In this document: positions 50,089 through 59,383 of the stretch, in pieces | Numbering within the stretch: position 1 is the stretch's first letter | Layout of the letters: the number at the start of each line of letters is the position of its first letter | NCBI RefSeq assembly: GCF_002159265.1 | Contig: NZ_NFHG01000009.1 | Span: 61,430 to 125,429 of the forward strand | Reading direction: 5' to 3' | Length of the DNA: 64,000 bases | From: Flavonifractor sp. An82 | GTDB lineage: Bacteria; Bacillota; Clostridia; Oscillospirales; Oscillospiraceae | Position numbers and translations under genes: made by a program | Notes under the pieces: model-generated | The model's database searches: none | The model's input: the letters and a program-made list of their open reading frames with translations, nothing else | What the model was told of the DNA's origin: nothing

Positions 50089-50679
50089 ATGGATATCATT
50101 CTGGCCTCCAAAAGCCCCCGGCGACGGGAGCTGCTGGAGCAGATGGGGGTGCGGGACTTCCGTATCATCACCCCCGACATTGACGAGCATATGGACCGGG
50201 ACCTGCCCCCGGCGGAGCTGGTGCGGCAGATCTCGGAGGAGAAGGCCCGGGCGGTGGCCGCCCAGGTGGGCCCCGACGCGGTGGTCATTGCCGCCGACAC
50301 GGTGGTGGCCCTGGACGGGGCGGTGCTGGGCAAGCCCGCCGATAAGGAGGAGGCCTTCCGGATGCTCTCCATCCTGTCGGGCTGCCGCCACCAGGTATAT
50401 ACCGGTCTCACCGTGCTTTACGGGGAGCAGTGCCACAGCCTGTGGGAGGAGACGGCAGTCACCTTCCGCCCCCTGGCGGCGGAGGAGATCGAGCACTATA
50501 TCGCCACCGGGGAGCCCATGGACAAGGCGGGGGCCTACGGCATCCAGGGCTACGGCGCCCTGTTCATCGAGGGCATTTCCGGGGACTATTACAACGTAAT
50601 GGGTCTGCCGGTGTGCCGTCTGGGGCGCATCCTCAGCCAGCTGGGCGTGGACTGCATGGCCCTGGCGGCGGGCAAGTAA
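50089..50679 (+). CDS. maf: Maf-family nucleotide pyrophosphatase
   Basis: Protein of 196 residues. Opening ILASKSPRRRELLEQMG (phosphate-binding), central VVIAADTVVALDG and GKPADKEEAFRMLSILSG are diagnostic. It hydrolyses non-canonical or modified dTTP/UTP/CTP and is linked to septum control in Bacillus. The ATG at 50089 follows GGAAAGGAA. It is placed before mreC, as in Bacillus and Clostridium. Confidence 0.95.
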   Translation: MDIILASKSPRRRELLEQMGVRDFRIITPDIDEHMDRDLPPAELVRQISEEKARAVAAQVGPDAVVIAADTVVALDGAVLGKPADKEEAFRMLSILSGCRHQVYTGLTVLYGEQCHSLWEETAVTFRPLAAEEIEHYIATGEPMDKAGAYGIQGYGALFIEGISGDYYNVMGLPVCRLGRILSQLGVDCMALAAGK

Positions 50680-50701
50680 GAAAGAGAGGCTGGACACAGG
50701 C

Positions 50702-51544
50702 GTGAAAGACTTTTTCCGGCACAATGGAATCCTGATCCTCATCGCCGCCATCCTGCTGGCCCTGGTGACGGCGGTGGTCTCCATGCTGCTGGGGGGGAAG
50801 GCCAACCCACTGGCCAATCTGGTGGGCATCATCACCACCCCGGTGCGCAACGGCATCAGTGCCGTCACCAACTGGGCGGAGGAGCGCTACTCCGACGCCT
50901 TTGAGCTGGAGCAGATGAAGGAGGAGCTGGAGGCCCTCAAGCAGGAGAACGCCGAGCTGAAGGCCAAGGAGCGGGAGTACGAGTCCGCCATCCAGGAGAA
51001 CAAGCGGCTGTACAACCTGCTGGAGCTCACCCCCAAGGATAAGCAGTTCACCAAGGAGGCCGCCATGGTCACCGCCCGCACCACCTCCAACTGGGAGTCC
51101 ACCCTCACCCTCAGCAAGGGCACCAATCAGGGCATCGCGGTGGACAACTGCGTGGTGGACGAGTACTGGAACCTGGTGGGCGTGGTGGCCGAGGTGGGGG
51201 AGAACTGGTGCACCGTGCGCACCCTCATTGACGCCAACGTGGAGCTGGGCGGCCAGCTGGTGCGCACCGGCGGCGCCGCCATTCTGGAGGGCGATCTGGC
51301 CCTGATGGAGCAGGGCAAGCTGAAGCTGACCTACCTGCCGGAAAACAGCCAGCTCATGTCGGGCGATCTGGTGACTACCTCGGGCCGGGGCGGCATATAC
51401 CCCTCCGGGCTGGTGGCCGGCCACGTAGAGGAGGTACGCACCGACGCCTCCGGTATGACCGACTACGCGGTCATCGTGCCCGAGACCGATCTGGACAACC
51501 TGCAGCAGGTCTTTGTCATCAAGGACTTCACCATAGTCGAGTAA
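50702..51544 (+). CDS. mreC: Rod-shape-determining protein MreC
   Basis: Protein of 280 residues from a GTG start. One N-terminal membrane helix (about 8-28), an extracytoplasmic coiled coil (about 58-100, EQMKEELEALKQENAELKAKEREY) and the beta-barrel MreC core (about 115-275, including TLSKGTNQGI and GDLVTTSGRGGIYPSGLVAG). It scaffolds the elongasome with MreD and PBP2 downstream. Confidence 0.95.
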   Translation: MKDFFRHNGILILIAAILLALVTAVVSMLLGGKANPLANLVGIITTPVRNGISAVTNWAEERYSDAFELEQMKEELEALKQENAELKAKEREYESAIQENKRLYNLLELTPKDKQFTKEAAMVTARTTSNWESTLTLSKGTNQGIAVDNCVVDEYWNLVGVVAEVGENWCTVRTLIDANVELGGQLVRTGGAAILEGDLALMEQGKLKLTYLPENSQLMSGDLVTTSGRGGIYPSGLVAGHVEEVRTDASGMTDYAVIVPETDLDNLQQVFVIKDFTIVE

Positions 51545-51590
51545 GGGCCGGACGCCTGCCGGCCTTCCCTGTGAAGGAGGAACCCATCCT

Positions 51591-52103
51591 GTGACGAGAC
51601 GGGATTTTTTGATCAAGTGGGGCGTGTACGCCCTGGCGCTGCTGCCGGTGTGGTTCTGTGAGGTCTACCTGCTCAACCGCTATCCCCTGTTCGGCGTGTC
51701 CCCCATGCTGCTGCCCCTGGCCGCCGTGGCCGTGGCGGTGCTGGAGGGCACCGTGGCCGGAGCCGGCTTCGGCCTGGGGGTAGGCATATTATGCGACGCG
51801 GTGTACTTCAACCCCGACGGCGCCATGACGGTAGGCCTGTGCCTGCTGGGCGTAGGCGCGGGGGCCCTGGCCCAGTATGTGCTGCGGCAGAATCTGCTAG
51901 GCTGCCTGCTGTGCTCCCTGCTGGCCCTGCTGTGCATTGACGGGGCCCGGGTGCTGGTGTGGCTCATCGGCGGCAAGGCGGCCCTGCCCGCCCTGCTCAG
52001 TCTGGCCGGGCGGGAGATCGCCTGGTCCATGGTATTCGTTTTCCCGGTGTACGCCCTCTTCCTGTGGGTCTTCCGCCGGGTGCCGAAAAAGACGGTTTTG
52101 TAG
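51591..52103 (+). CDS. mreD: Rod-shape-determining protein MreD
   Basis: Polytopic membrane protein of 170 residues with five or six helices, from a GTG after AAGGAGG. It has the usual small size and position after mreC. Sequence is weakly conserved in this family, so the assignment rests on topology and context. Confidence 0.88.
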   Translation: MTRRDFLIKWGVYALALLPVWFCEVYLLNRYPLFGVSPMLLPLAAVAVAVLEGTVAGAGFGLGVGILCDAVYFNPDGAMTVGLCLLGVGAGALAQYVLRQNLLGCLLCSLLALLCIDGARVLVWLIGGKAALPALLSLAGREIAWSMVFVFPVYALFLWVFRRVPKKTVL

Positions 52104-52119
52104 GAAAAGAGAGAGAACA

Positions 52120-53589
52120 ATGGAACAAAGCATACGTGTGTGGAAAAAATACGGGCCCTGGCTGCTGCTGGTCCTGCTGGCGGTCAGCCTGATCCCCGTG
52201 CTGCTGCTGGGGCGGTACGGCTGGCCCTCCGCCGACGACTACAGCTACGCCCTGCTGCCCCATGAGGCCACGCTGAACGGGGAGTGCCTGCTCAGCGGCA
52301 GCTGGCACGCCATGTGGAGCTACTACAAGGGCTGGCAGGGGACCTTCACCGCCATCGGCCTGATGTCCCTCACCCCCCTCACCTTTTCGGAGTACCTCTA
52401 CTGGATCACCCCGGTGGTGATGCTGGCCTCCCTGTGCGCCGGTACCTTCAAGCTGGCGGACACCCTGGTCCGCCGGGTCCTGGGCGGCACCTGGCGGCAG
52501 ACGATTTTTCTGGCCGTCCCCATTCTGCTGCTGTCCATCCAGTTCGTGGTCTCCCCCAAGGACACCTTCTACTGGTGGAACGGAGCGGTGTACTACACCT
52601 TTACCTACGGCATTATGCTGCTGCTGGTGGAGCGGCTGGTGGCCCTCAAGCTGGCCCAAACCCTGCGGCAGACCCTGTGGGCGGTACTGCCCGGTACTCT
52701 GTGTGCCCTGCTGGTAGGGGGGAGCAATTACGTCTCCGCCCTGCTGGCTACCCTGGTGTGCGGCCTCTTCCTGCTGTATTTCCTGTGGCGGGAGCGGAAG
52801 AAGGCTCTGCCCGCCCTGCTCCCCACGGCGGTACTGGTCGCCGCCTTTCTGATCAGTGTGGTGGCCCCCGGCAACCAGGTGCGGCAGGGCATGGCCGCGC
52901 CCCCCATCGGCGCGGTAGACGCGGTGCTCCATTCCATTGAGCAGGCCTGGGCCGATCTGCTGGAATGGTTCAGCTGGCCCATCCTGCTGAGCTTTTTCCT
53001 GATGATCCCGCTGCTGTGGGGACTGACCGGGAAAACCGGTTTCCGTTTCCCTCTGCCCCCGCTGTTTACTCTGTTCAGCTTCCTGCTCTTTGCCGCCCAG
53101 AATGCCCCCCACTTTTACGCCCTGGGGGAGGCCGGACCGGAGCGGCTGCGAAGCATCGTGTTTTATTCCTTTTTCTGGCTGGTGATCGCCAACCTGTGGT
53201 ACTGGCTGGGCTGGGCCCGGCGGGCAGTGCTCCCCCGGCTGCCGGCGGCAGAAAAAATCCCCCGTATGCTGTGGGCGGCGGTACCGGTGCTGCTTCTGCT
53301 GCTGGCGTTCACCACCGTCCACTACCGCTACTATGACCAGAGCACTGCCGGACGGGCGCTGTCCGCCCTGGCCGACGGCTCGGCGGAATCCTACTGGCAG
53401 CAGCAGTCCGACCGGCTGTCGGTGCTCCAGGACCCCTCTGTTACCGATGTTCGGCTGGAGCCCCTGGACGTGTCCTGGAAGCTCCACGAGCTGATTTACA
53501 ACGGCGATATGCATGAGGACCCGGAGGTCTGGGTCAACCAGGCCCTGGCCAACTTCTATCACAAAGACAGTGTAGCACTCACCCCCTGA
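52120..53589 (+). CDS. DUF6056-like polytopic membrane protein
   Basis: Protein of 489 residues with about eleven hydrophobic helices. Near the N-terminus WPSADDYSYALLPHEATLNGE recalls the first loop of GT-C-type glycosyltransferase relatives (DUF6056), where an Asp pair often faces the lipid-linked donor. A soluble C-terminal tail (about 430-489) follows. The start at 52120 is 17 bases after mreD. Placement between mreD and the PBP2 gene suggests a role in wall or surface-polymer assembly; that is inference. Confidence 0.65.
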   Translation: MEQSIRVWKKYGPWLLLVLLAVSLIPVLLLGRYGWPSADDYSYALLPHEATLNGECLLSGSWHAMWSYYKGWQGTFTAIGLMSLTPLTFSEYLYWITPVVMLASLCAGTFKLADTLVRRVLGGTWRQTIFLAVPILLLSIQFVVSPKDTFYWWNGAVYYTFTYGIMLLLVERLVALKLAQTLRQTLWAVLPGTLCALLVGGSNYVSALLATLVCGLFLLYFLWRERKKALPALLPTAVLVAAFLISVVAPGNQVRQGMAAPPIGAVDAVLHSIEQAWADLLEWFSWPILLSFFLMIPLLWGLTGKTGFRFPLPPLFTLFSFLLFAAQNAPHFYALGEAGPERLRSIVFYSFFWLVIANLWYWLGWARRAVLPRLPAAEKIPRMLWAAVPVLLLLLAFTTVHYRYYDQSTAGRALSALADGSAESYWQQQSDRLSVLQDPSVTDVRLEPLDVSWKLHELIYNGDMHEDPEVWVNQALANFYHKDSVALTP

Positions 53590-53611
53590 CCCCGGAAGGA
53601 GACCTGAACCT

Positions 53612-55789
53612 GTGGAAGGCAAGCAATTTCACATCCGAACCATCGTGGTAGCGCTGCTGCTCTTCGTGCTGCTGGCGGCCTTTATCGGCAACCTCTACCA
53701 CCTGCAGGTGGTCAAGGTGGACGAATACCGGGCCGCCTCCGCCATGAAGATCTCCAACACCGTGACGGTGGAGGCCGCCCGGGGTGAGCTGGTGGACCGG
53801 TACGGACGCTCCCTGGTGAGCAACCGAGCCACCTATGAGATCACCCTCAACTCCTCCGTCATGGGCGCCGAGGCCCAGCGCAACGCCAATCTGCTCGATC
53901 TCATCCACATCTGTCAGGCCAACGGCCTGGAGTGGGAAGACACCCTGCCCATCTCCAAGGAGGCCCCCTTTACCTATACCAGCGAGACCCCCCTGGCCTA
54001 CACCACCAGCGAGGGCAAGGTGGCCTTCACCTACCTGGGGGCCCTGCTGGACGCACTGCCCCTGGGCGAAAAGATCCTGCCCGACCGCTGGCGCACCGAG
54101 GATCTGGAGGCTGCCGCCAGCCTGGAGGCCCTGGGGGAGGGACTGACCGCCCAGGAGGTCATTGACGGCCTGCGGCAGTATTTCCTCATTGACGAGTCCG
54201 TGTCCGACGCCGACGCCCGTGCCCTCATCGGGGTACTCTACGAGCTCAACCTCCGCAGCCGGGACGTGAAGCGGACCGAGTATATTTTTGCCCAGGACGT
54301 GGATATCGACGTGATCTCCGCCATCAAGGAGCACAGCCTCACCGGCGTCAACATCTCGGCCACCACCGTCCGGCAGTACAACACCACCAGTGCCGCCCAT
54401 CTGCTGGGCCGGGTAGGCGCCATTCAGGCCGCAAACCAGGACGCTTACAAGGCCAAGGGCTATAACATGAACGAGAAGGTGGGCATCGACGGGCTGGAAT
54501 ACGCCTTTGAGGACTACCTGCGGGGCAAGTCGGGCACCCTGATCCAGGAGATGTCCACCAGCGGCAAGGTGGTCAGCGAGAGCTGGAAGCTGGACAGCGA
54601 GACCGGCGAGCCCATGGAGCCCGAACCAGGCTACAACGTCATGACCACCCTGGACCTGCGGCTCCAGGAGAAGGTGGAACAGGTACTGGCCGATACCATT
54701 GAAGGCCTGGCCAACACCAAGGAGAAGGGCGCCGTGGTGGTACAGAGCGTCAACGACGGCGGCATTCTGGCCATGGCCTCCTACCCCACCTACGACCTGA
54801 CCAAGGTGTACAGCAGCAACGAGGCCTATAACGAGGTGGCCAACAACCCGCTGAAGCCCTTTACCAACCGGGCCACCCGTGAGCTCTACTCCCCTGGCTC
54901 CACCTTCAAGCCCCTGGTGGCCATTGCCGCCCTTCAGGAGGGGCTTACCACCCCCACCGAGAAGATTGAGGACACCGGCTCGCTGCAGCTGCCCGAGGAG
55001 GAACACTATCCCTACGGCGACTCCCATCCCCAGTGCTGGATCTACCGCCAGTACCGGGGCACCCACGGCTGGGAAAACATGGCCGACGCCCTGCGGGACT
55101 CCTGCAACATCTACTTCTTCACCCTGGGCCACCGGCTGGGCATTGAGAAGATCGACGAATACGCCGCCATGTTCGGCCTGGGCCAGAAGACCGGCCTGGA
55201 GCTGGGCGAGGAGGAGGGCTATGTGGCCGGCCCCGAGACCAGCAAGATGCTGGGCCAGGAGTGGTACGGCGGCAACCTGCTCAACGCCGCCATCGGCCAG
55301 GATAACACCAACATCACCATGATCCAGCTGTCCAACTACATTGCCACCCTCATCAACGGAGGCAGCCGGTATGAGACCCACCTGCTCAAGACGGTGAAGT
55401 CCAGTGACTACTCCGAGACGGTATATGAGTATGAGGCCCAGCCGGTGGAGCAGCTGGACCTGAACCCCGCCTGGGTGGAGGCGGTGAAGGAGGGCATGTG
55501 GAAGGTAGCCAACGACGAGGAGAGCACCGTGGACCAGTACCTGAGCAATCTGGCGGTGGAGGTGGGTGCCAAGACCGGCTCCGCCCAGGTGTCCGCCGAT
55601 GAAAACGCCAACGCCGTGTTCGTCCTCTTTGCCCCCTACGACGATCCCGAGATCGTCATCTCCATGGTGGTGGAGGGAGGCGCCTCCGGTGCCAACCTGG
55701 CCAGTGCCGCCGGGGAGATCGTCAACTACTACTTCGGCAGCGAGCATACCATGGAGTCCGTGGGAACCGAAAATACCTTGATCCGCTGA
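53612..55789 (+). CDS. mrdA: Penicillin-binding protein 2 (class B transpeptidase)
   Basis: Protein of 725 residues from a GTG. One N-terminal membrane helix, a pedestal domain, then the transpeptidase with S430-TFK, SCN and K654-TG motifs intact. It crosslinks peptidoglycan during elongation with MreC/MreD and a SEDS partner (rodA is not in the window). It is longer than E. coli PBP2 but in the range of clostridial versions. It is co-directional with mreC-mreD and separated from the preceding gene by 22 bases. Confidence 0.93.
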   Translation: MEGKQFHIRTIVVALLLFVLLAAFIGNLYHLQVVKVDEYRAASAMKISNTVTVEAARGELVDRYGRSLVSNRATYEITLNSSVMGAEAQRNANLLDLIHICQANGLEWEDTLPISKEAPFTYTSETPLAYTTSEGKVAFTYLGALLDALPLGEKILPDRWRTEDLEAAASLEALGEGLTAQEVIDGLRQYFLIDESVSDADARALIGVLYELNLRSRDVKRTEYIFAQDVDIDVISAIKEHSLTGVNISATTVRQYNTTSAAHLLGRVGAIQAANQDAYKAKGYNMNEKVGIDGLEYAFEDYLRGKSGTLIQEMSTSGKVVSESWKLDSETGEPMEPEPGYNVMTTLDLRLQEKVEQVLADTIEGLANTKEKGAVVVQSVNDGGILAMASYPTYDLTKVYSSNEAYNEVANNPLKPFTNRATRELYSPGSTFKPLVAIAALQEGLTTPTEKIEDTGSLQLPEEEHYPYGDSHPQCWIYRQYRGTHGWENMADALRDSCNIYFFTLGHRLGIEKIDEYAAMFGLGQKTGLELGEEEGYVAGPETSKMLGQEWYGGNLLNAAIGQDNTNITMIQLSNYIATLINGGSRYETHLLKTVKSSDYSETVYEYEAQPVEQLDLNPAWVEAVKEGMWKVANDEESTVDQYLSNLAVEVGAKTGSAQVSADENANAVFVLFAPYDDPEIVISMVVEGGASGANLASAAGEIVNYYFGSEHTMESVGTENTLIR

Positions 55790-55803
55790 AGGGAGTCTTT
55801 TCT

Positions 55804-57645
55804 TTGCTGGATGCAATGACCTTTGACAGCCGGGACAGCCGGTATAAACAGCCCTATGGCGCGGTGCCCTCGGGCACTCAGGTGTCTCTCGCCCTGCGCC
55901 CCCTCCGGACGGAGGGCTTTTCCCAGGCGGTGCTCATCGCCTACTTTGAGTCCTCCCAGGAGCGGCGGCTGGAGCTGCCCATGGCCTGGGACGGCATCGA
56001 CGGCGACCGGGACGTGCTCCGGGTCACCCTGGACACCGGGGACCATGTAGGCCTGGTGTGGTACTCCTTCCGCTTGTCCGGCCTGGACGGCCGCCAGGAG
56101 GAGCTGGGGCCCTATCAGCTGACGGTGTACGACGGCACCGATGTGGTACCCGGCTGGTTTGGGGAGGGGGTCACCTATCAGATCTTCCCCGACCGCTTCC
56201 GCCGCACCAGAGTGCCCGACCCCACCGGCATGCCGGGGGGACGCACCGTCCACACCAGCTGGTGGGAGGAACCGCAGTACCGGCCCGACGCCAACGGTGA
56301 GGTGCGCAACCGGGACTTCTTCGGCGGCGATCTGAAGGGGGTCATGGAGAAGCTGCCCTACCTCCACAGCCTGGGGGTGGAGACCCTCTACTTCTGCCCC
56401 GTCTTTGAGGCCCCGGAGAACCACCGCTACGGCACCGGCGACTATGAGAAGATCGACCCCATGCTGGGCACCGAGGAGGATTTTCGGGCCCTGTGCGACG
56501 CCGCCCACAAGCTGGGCATCCGCATCATGCTGGACGGCGTGTTCAACCATCAGGGCTATGTGAGCCGCTACTTCAACGGGGACGGTTCCTACCCGGAGAA
56601 CGGGGCCTGCCAATCCCAGGACAGCCCCTACTACAAGTGGTATAATTTCTCCCACTGGCCGGACAAGTACGACTCCTGGTGGGGGATCTACTCCCTGCCC
56701 GCCGTCAACGAGGGGGAACCCTCCTACCGGGACTATATCTTCGGGGACGAGAACAGCATCGTCCGCCGCTGGCTGCGGGCGGGTGCCGACGCCTGGCGGC
56801 TGGACGTAGCCGATGAGCTCCCCGACGACTTTGTTCACGGCATCCACCAGGCGGTGCGGGAGACCGACCCCAACGCCGTGGTCATCGGCGAGGTGTGGGA
56901 GGACGGCTCCACCAAAATGGCCTACGGCGTCCGCCGCAAGCACATCCTGGGGGGCCACTGCGACGGGCTGATGAACTACCCCTTCCGCAACAGCCTGCTG
57001 GGCTACCTTATGGGCGGAGACGCCGCCGGATTCAAAAACACCATGGAGACCATCCGGGAGAACTATCCCCCCTTCGCTTTCCACTCCGCCATGAACTTTC
57101 TGGGCACCCACGACACCCCCCGCATCCTCACCCTGCTGGGCTACGGCGGGGACGGTCAGGACCACGACAAGGACTGGCGGGCCTCCTACTTCCTCACCCC
57201 GGAGCAGTACCTGCTGGGCCGGTCCAAGCTGATGCTGGGGGCCCTGGTGCTCTTCGCTTTCCCCGGTTCCCCCATGATCTATTACGGGGACGAGGCGGGC
57301 ATCGAGGGCTTTGAGGACCCCTTCAACCGGCGGACCTACCGCTGGGAGATGGCGGATGACGTGCTCCGCCGCTGGTACGCCAAGCTGGGCAGGGCCCGCA
57401 GGGAGCTGCCCGCCCTGCGGCGGGGGAGCATCCGGTGGTGGACGGCCGAAGGCAAGCTGCTCTCCTTCCTGCGGGAGGGAGAGGGAGAGCCGGTGCTGGC
57501 CGCCGTCAACGTGAACAAGGACTCGGAGCGCATCGACCTGCCCTGGCCGGCGGTGGACTGGATGACCGGCCGGGAGCTGCCTGCCGGGCCGGTGTCCCTG
57601 CCCCCCATGACGGGCTGGCTGCTCACCCCTTATCAGCCGGAATAA
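55804..57645 (+). CDS. GH13 alpha-glycosidase (neopullulanase/cyclomaltodextrinase type)
   Basis: Protein of 613 residues starting at TTG (55804) eight bases after GGGAG; the nearest ATG (55816) is badly spaced. An N-terminal beta domain of about 110 residues precedes the (beta/alpha)8 barrel: nucleophile in WRLDVADE, acid/base in VIGEVWEDG, transition-state Asp in LGTHDTPR, and DGVFNHQG. There is no signal peptide, so it acts on internal malto-oligosaccharides. It lies 14 bases after the PBP2 gene and ends at a strong terminator, so it is probably co-transcribed with the elongation genes. Confidence 0.9.
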   Translation: MLDAMTFDSRDSRYKQPYGAVPSGTQVSLALRPLRTEGFSQAVLIAYFESSQERRLELPMAWDGIDGDRDVLRVTLDTGDHVGLVWYSFRLSGLDGRQEELGPYQLTVYDGTDVVPGWFGEGVTYQIFPDRFRRTRVPDPTGMPGGRTVHTSWWEEPQYRPDANGEVRNRDFFGGDLKGVMEKLPYLHSLGVETLYFCPVFEAPENHRYGTGDYEKIDPMLGTEEDFRALCDAAHKLGIRIMLDGVFNHQGYVSRYFNGDGSYPENGACQSQDSPYYKWYNFSHWPDKYDSWWGIYSLPAVNEGEPSYRDYIFGDENSIVRRWLRAGADAWRLDVADELPDDFVHGIHQAVRETDPNAVVIGEVWEDGSTKMAYGVRRKHILGGHCDGLMNYPFRNSLLGYLMGGDAAGFKNTMETIRENYPPFAFHSAMNFLGTHDTPRILTLLGYGGDGQDHDKDWRASYFLTPEQYLLGRSKLMLGALVLFAFPGSPMIYYGDEAGIEGFEDPFNRRTYRWEMADDVLRRWYAKLGRARRELPALRRGSIRWWTAEGKLLSFLREGEGEPVLAAVNVNKDSERIDLPWPAVDWMTGRELPAGPVSLPPMTGWLLTPYQPE

Positions 57646-57650
57646 CAAAG

Positions 57651-57688
57651 AAAAACCGGAGGACCGCAAAAGCGGTCCTCCGGTTTTT
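57651..57688. terminator. Bidirectional terminator
   Basis: AAAAACCGGAGGACCGC pairs with GCGGTCCTCCGGTTTTT (17 bp, loop AAAA), ending the mre-GH13 series and the sigma/anti-sigma pair. Confidence 0.92.
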
Positions 57689-57690
57689 GG

Positions 57691-58767
57691 TTACTCCAGG
57701 GAAATGACCCAGTCCAGGTCGCCGTAGGTCACGTCGTCCTGGCCCCGGACCATCTGCCCGTCCACGCCGTCCCACCAGTAGTCATGCTCGTAGACCAGCT
57801 GGATGGCGCCGATCTCCACCGCCACGATGGGCTCCTCCACCCAGCCTGGGGCGGCGGCCAGCTGGACGTTCACATGGCCGGAGGTGAAGCTGCGGAAGCC
57901 CTCCCCCGCGTCGGGGTAGCGCTTCCCGGAGGCCCCGATGAAGGTGACCTGATGGTGGAAGAGGGAAGCCCCCGTCAGCGTCTGGCCCTGGTCGTTCTCC
58001 TCCCGGTGGGCGTACACCGACAGCTGCCGCCCGTCCTCACTGACCAGGGCGGTGACGGTGCCCTCAGAAAAGGTCCGGCTGTCCGACCAGGCAGCCTGGG
58101 TCTCCGCCGGAGTGAGGGTCAGGGTGCCGGTGTGGGAGCCGCCCCCCTCCAGGTCCAGCAGCTCATAGGTCAGCTCAGTGGGCCGGTCCTCCGGCAGGCG
58201 GTAGGTAAATGGCATATGGACCCGGGCGCGGTAGCCCTCCTCCCGCCAGGCCACCTCCGGCCCGCAGTCCAGCCCGATCAGGGCTTTCCAACTCTGCCCC
58301 TGGGGCACAAAGCCGTCATAGGGCAGCCACTGGGAGTAGACCTGGTCCCCCTGCTCCAGAGGGACGCCGTCGGCGTAGACCTGCAGTTCCCGGGTGGCCA
58401 GCTCATGCTCCTCCAACTCCGGGCTCACCAGGTAGAGCTCCAGCAGCAGGTATTCCCCCTGGCTCACCCCGTCCAGCTGGCACAGCCAGTCCCCCTCGGT
58501 CCACCGGTCGGCCTGCTCCACCACCATGACCGGAGCGTCGGCCGCTCCGGCTCCGGCGAAAAACCGGATCATCTTCTGGAACCCCGCCGCCAGGGCCTGA
58601 TAGTTGCTCACCCCCAGCACCAGGGCCAGACACACCAGGGCGGCCGCCAGCCGCCGGGCGGGGATGCCCCTCCGCCGCCGTCCCTCCGCCGCCGCCAGGG
58701 TGTCCTCCACCAGCGACCGGCTGGGGGAGGCCCGGTCAAACAGGGTGCGATAGTTCTCTTCCGTCAT
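57691..58767 (-). CDS. Anti-sigma factor (DUF4179-like membrane protein)
   Basis: Protein of 358 residues. A short cytoplasmic N-terminus (EENYRTLFDRASPSRSLVEDTLAAA) is followed by one membrane helix (about 38-60) and a large external beta-rich domain. This is the plan of DUF4179-type anti-sigma factors that hold the ECF sigma until an envelope signal. The start overlaps the sigma stop by four bases (ATGA). The signal is unknown. Confidence 0.82.
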   Translation of the reverse strand: MTEENYRTLFDRASPSRSLVEDTLAAAEGRRRRGIPARRLAAALVCLALVLGVSNYQALAAGFQKMIRFFAGAGAADAPVMVVEQADRWTEGDWLCQLDGVSQGEYLLLELYLVSPELEEHELATRELQVYADGVPLEQGDQVYSQWLPYDGFVPQGQSWKALIGLDCGPEVAWREEGYRARVHMPFTYRLPEDRPTELTYELLDLEGGGSHTGTLTLTPAETQAAWSDSRTFSEGTVTALVSEDGRQLSVYAHREENDQGQTLTGASLFHHQVTFIGASGKRYPDAGEGFRSFTSGHVNVQLAAAPGWVEEPIVAVEIGAIQLVYEHDYWWDGVDGQMVRGQDDVTYGDLDWVISLE

Positions 58768-59237
58768 AGCTCTTCCGCTCCTTTCCATGCGTCGTGCAGC
58801 AGGGCCCGCCCCCGGGCAAGCTGGCTGCGCACCGTGTTGGGACTGCGGCCCAGGATGTCCGCGATCTCCCCGGTGGCGTAGCCCTCGTAGTAGTAGAGGT
58901 GGAGCACCGCCCGGTACTTCTCCGGCAGCCCCTCCAGCAGGTCCAGCAGTTCCCCCTCCTCCTGGCTGAGGGCGGGAATGGCCTCCGACAGGGCCACCGT
59001 ATTCCGCCGCCAGAAGGAGCGGTGGAGCTTCTTGCAGCAATTCACCGTCACCCGCAGCAGCCAGGCCTTCCGGTGCTCCTCCTCCTGAAAGGCGGGGGCG
59101 GAACGGAGGTAGCGGAGGAAGACCTCCTGAAACACATCGTCGGCGTCGTGGCCGCTGTGGGTCTGAGCCAGAGCCAGGCGGTACACCATGGCGCCGTAGG
59201 CCTCCACCGCCTGTCTCAGGCCGGTCTGATCTTCCAT
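58764..59237 (-). CDS. ECF-type RNA polymerase sigma factor
   Basis: Protein of 157 residues with sigma region 2 (HDADDVFQEVFLRYLRS) and region 4 (EGYATGEIADILGRSPNTVRSQLARGR). It directs transcription of an envelope-stress regulon under control of the coupled anti-sigma gene. GGAGG precedes the ATG. Self-activation is usual; I did not identify its promoter motif. Confidence 0.92.
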   Translation of the reverse strand: MEDQTGLRQAVEAYGAMVYRLALAQTHSGHDADDVFQEVFLRYLRSAPAFQEEEHRKAWLLRVTVNCCKKLHRSFWRRNTVALSEAIPALSQEEGELLDLLEGLPEKYRAVLHLYYYEGYATGEIADILGRSPNTVRSQLARGRALLHDAWKGAEEL

Positions 59238-59309
59238 TGTCCTCCCTCCTTTCTGCCCTTAACATCCCTGAGAGGGTGTTTTTGTTGCATCCCCGGCAAA
59301 AAATAATGC

Positions 59310-59338
59310 TTGCGAAATGGATGCCATGGTGCTATCAT
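59310..59338 (+). promoter_or_regulatory. Predicted promoter of the SDR gene
   Basis: TTGCGA (59310-59315), 17-base spacer, TATCAT (59333-59338), about 45 bases before the start codon. Confidence 0.65.
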
Positions 59339-59383
59339 CATAGTATCATAATCATACCGAATGGTTTAAAAAGGAGAATCATC

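Noticed and set aside
57691..59265. Single 524-codon leftward gene spanning the sigma and anti-sigma genes
   Set aside because: The upstream part is out of frame with the clear ECF sigma gene; the real anti-sigma start is at 58767 with the ATGA overlap.
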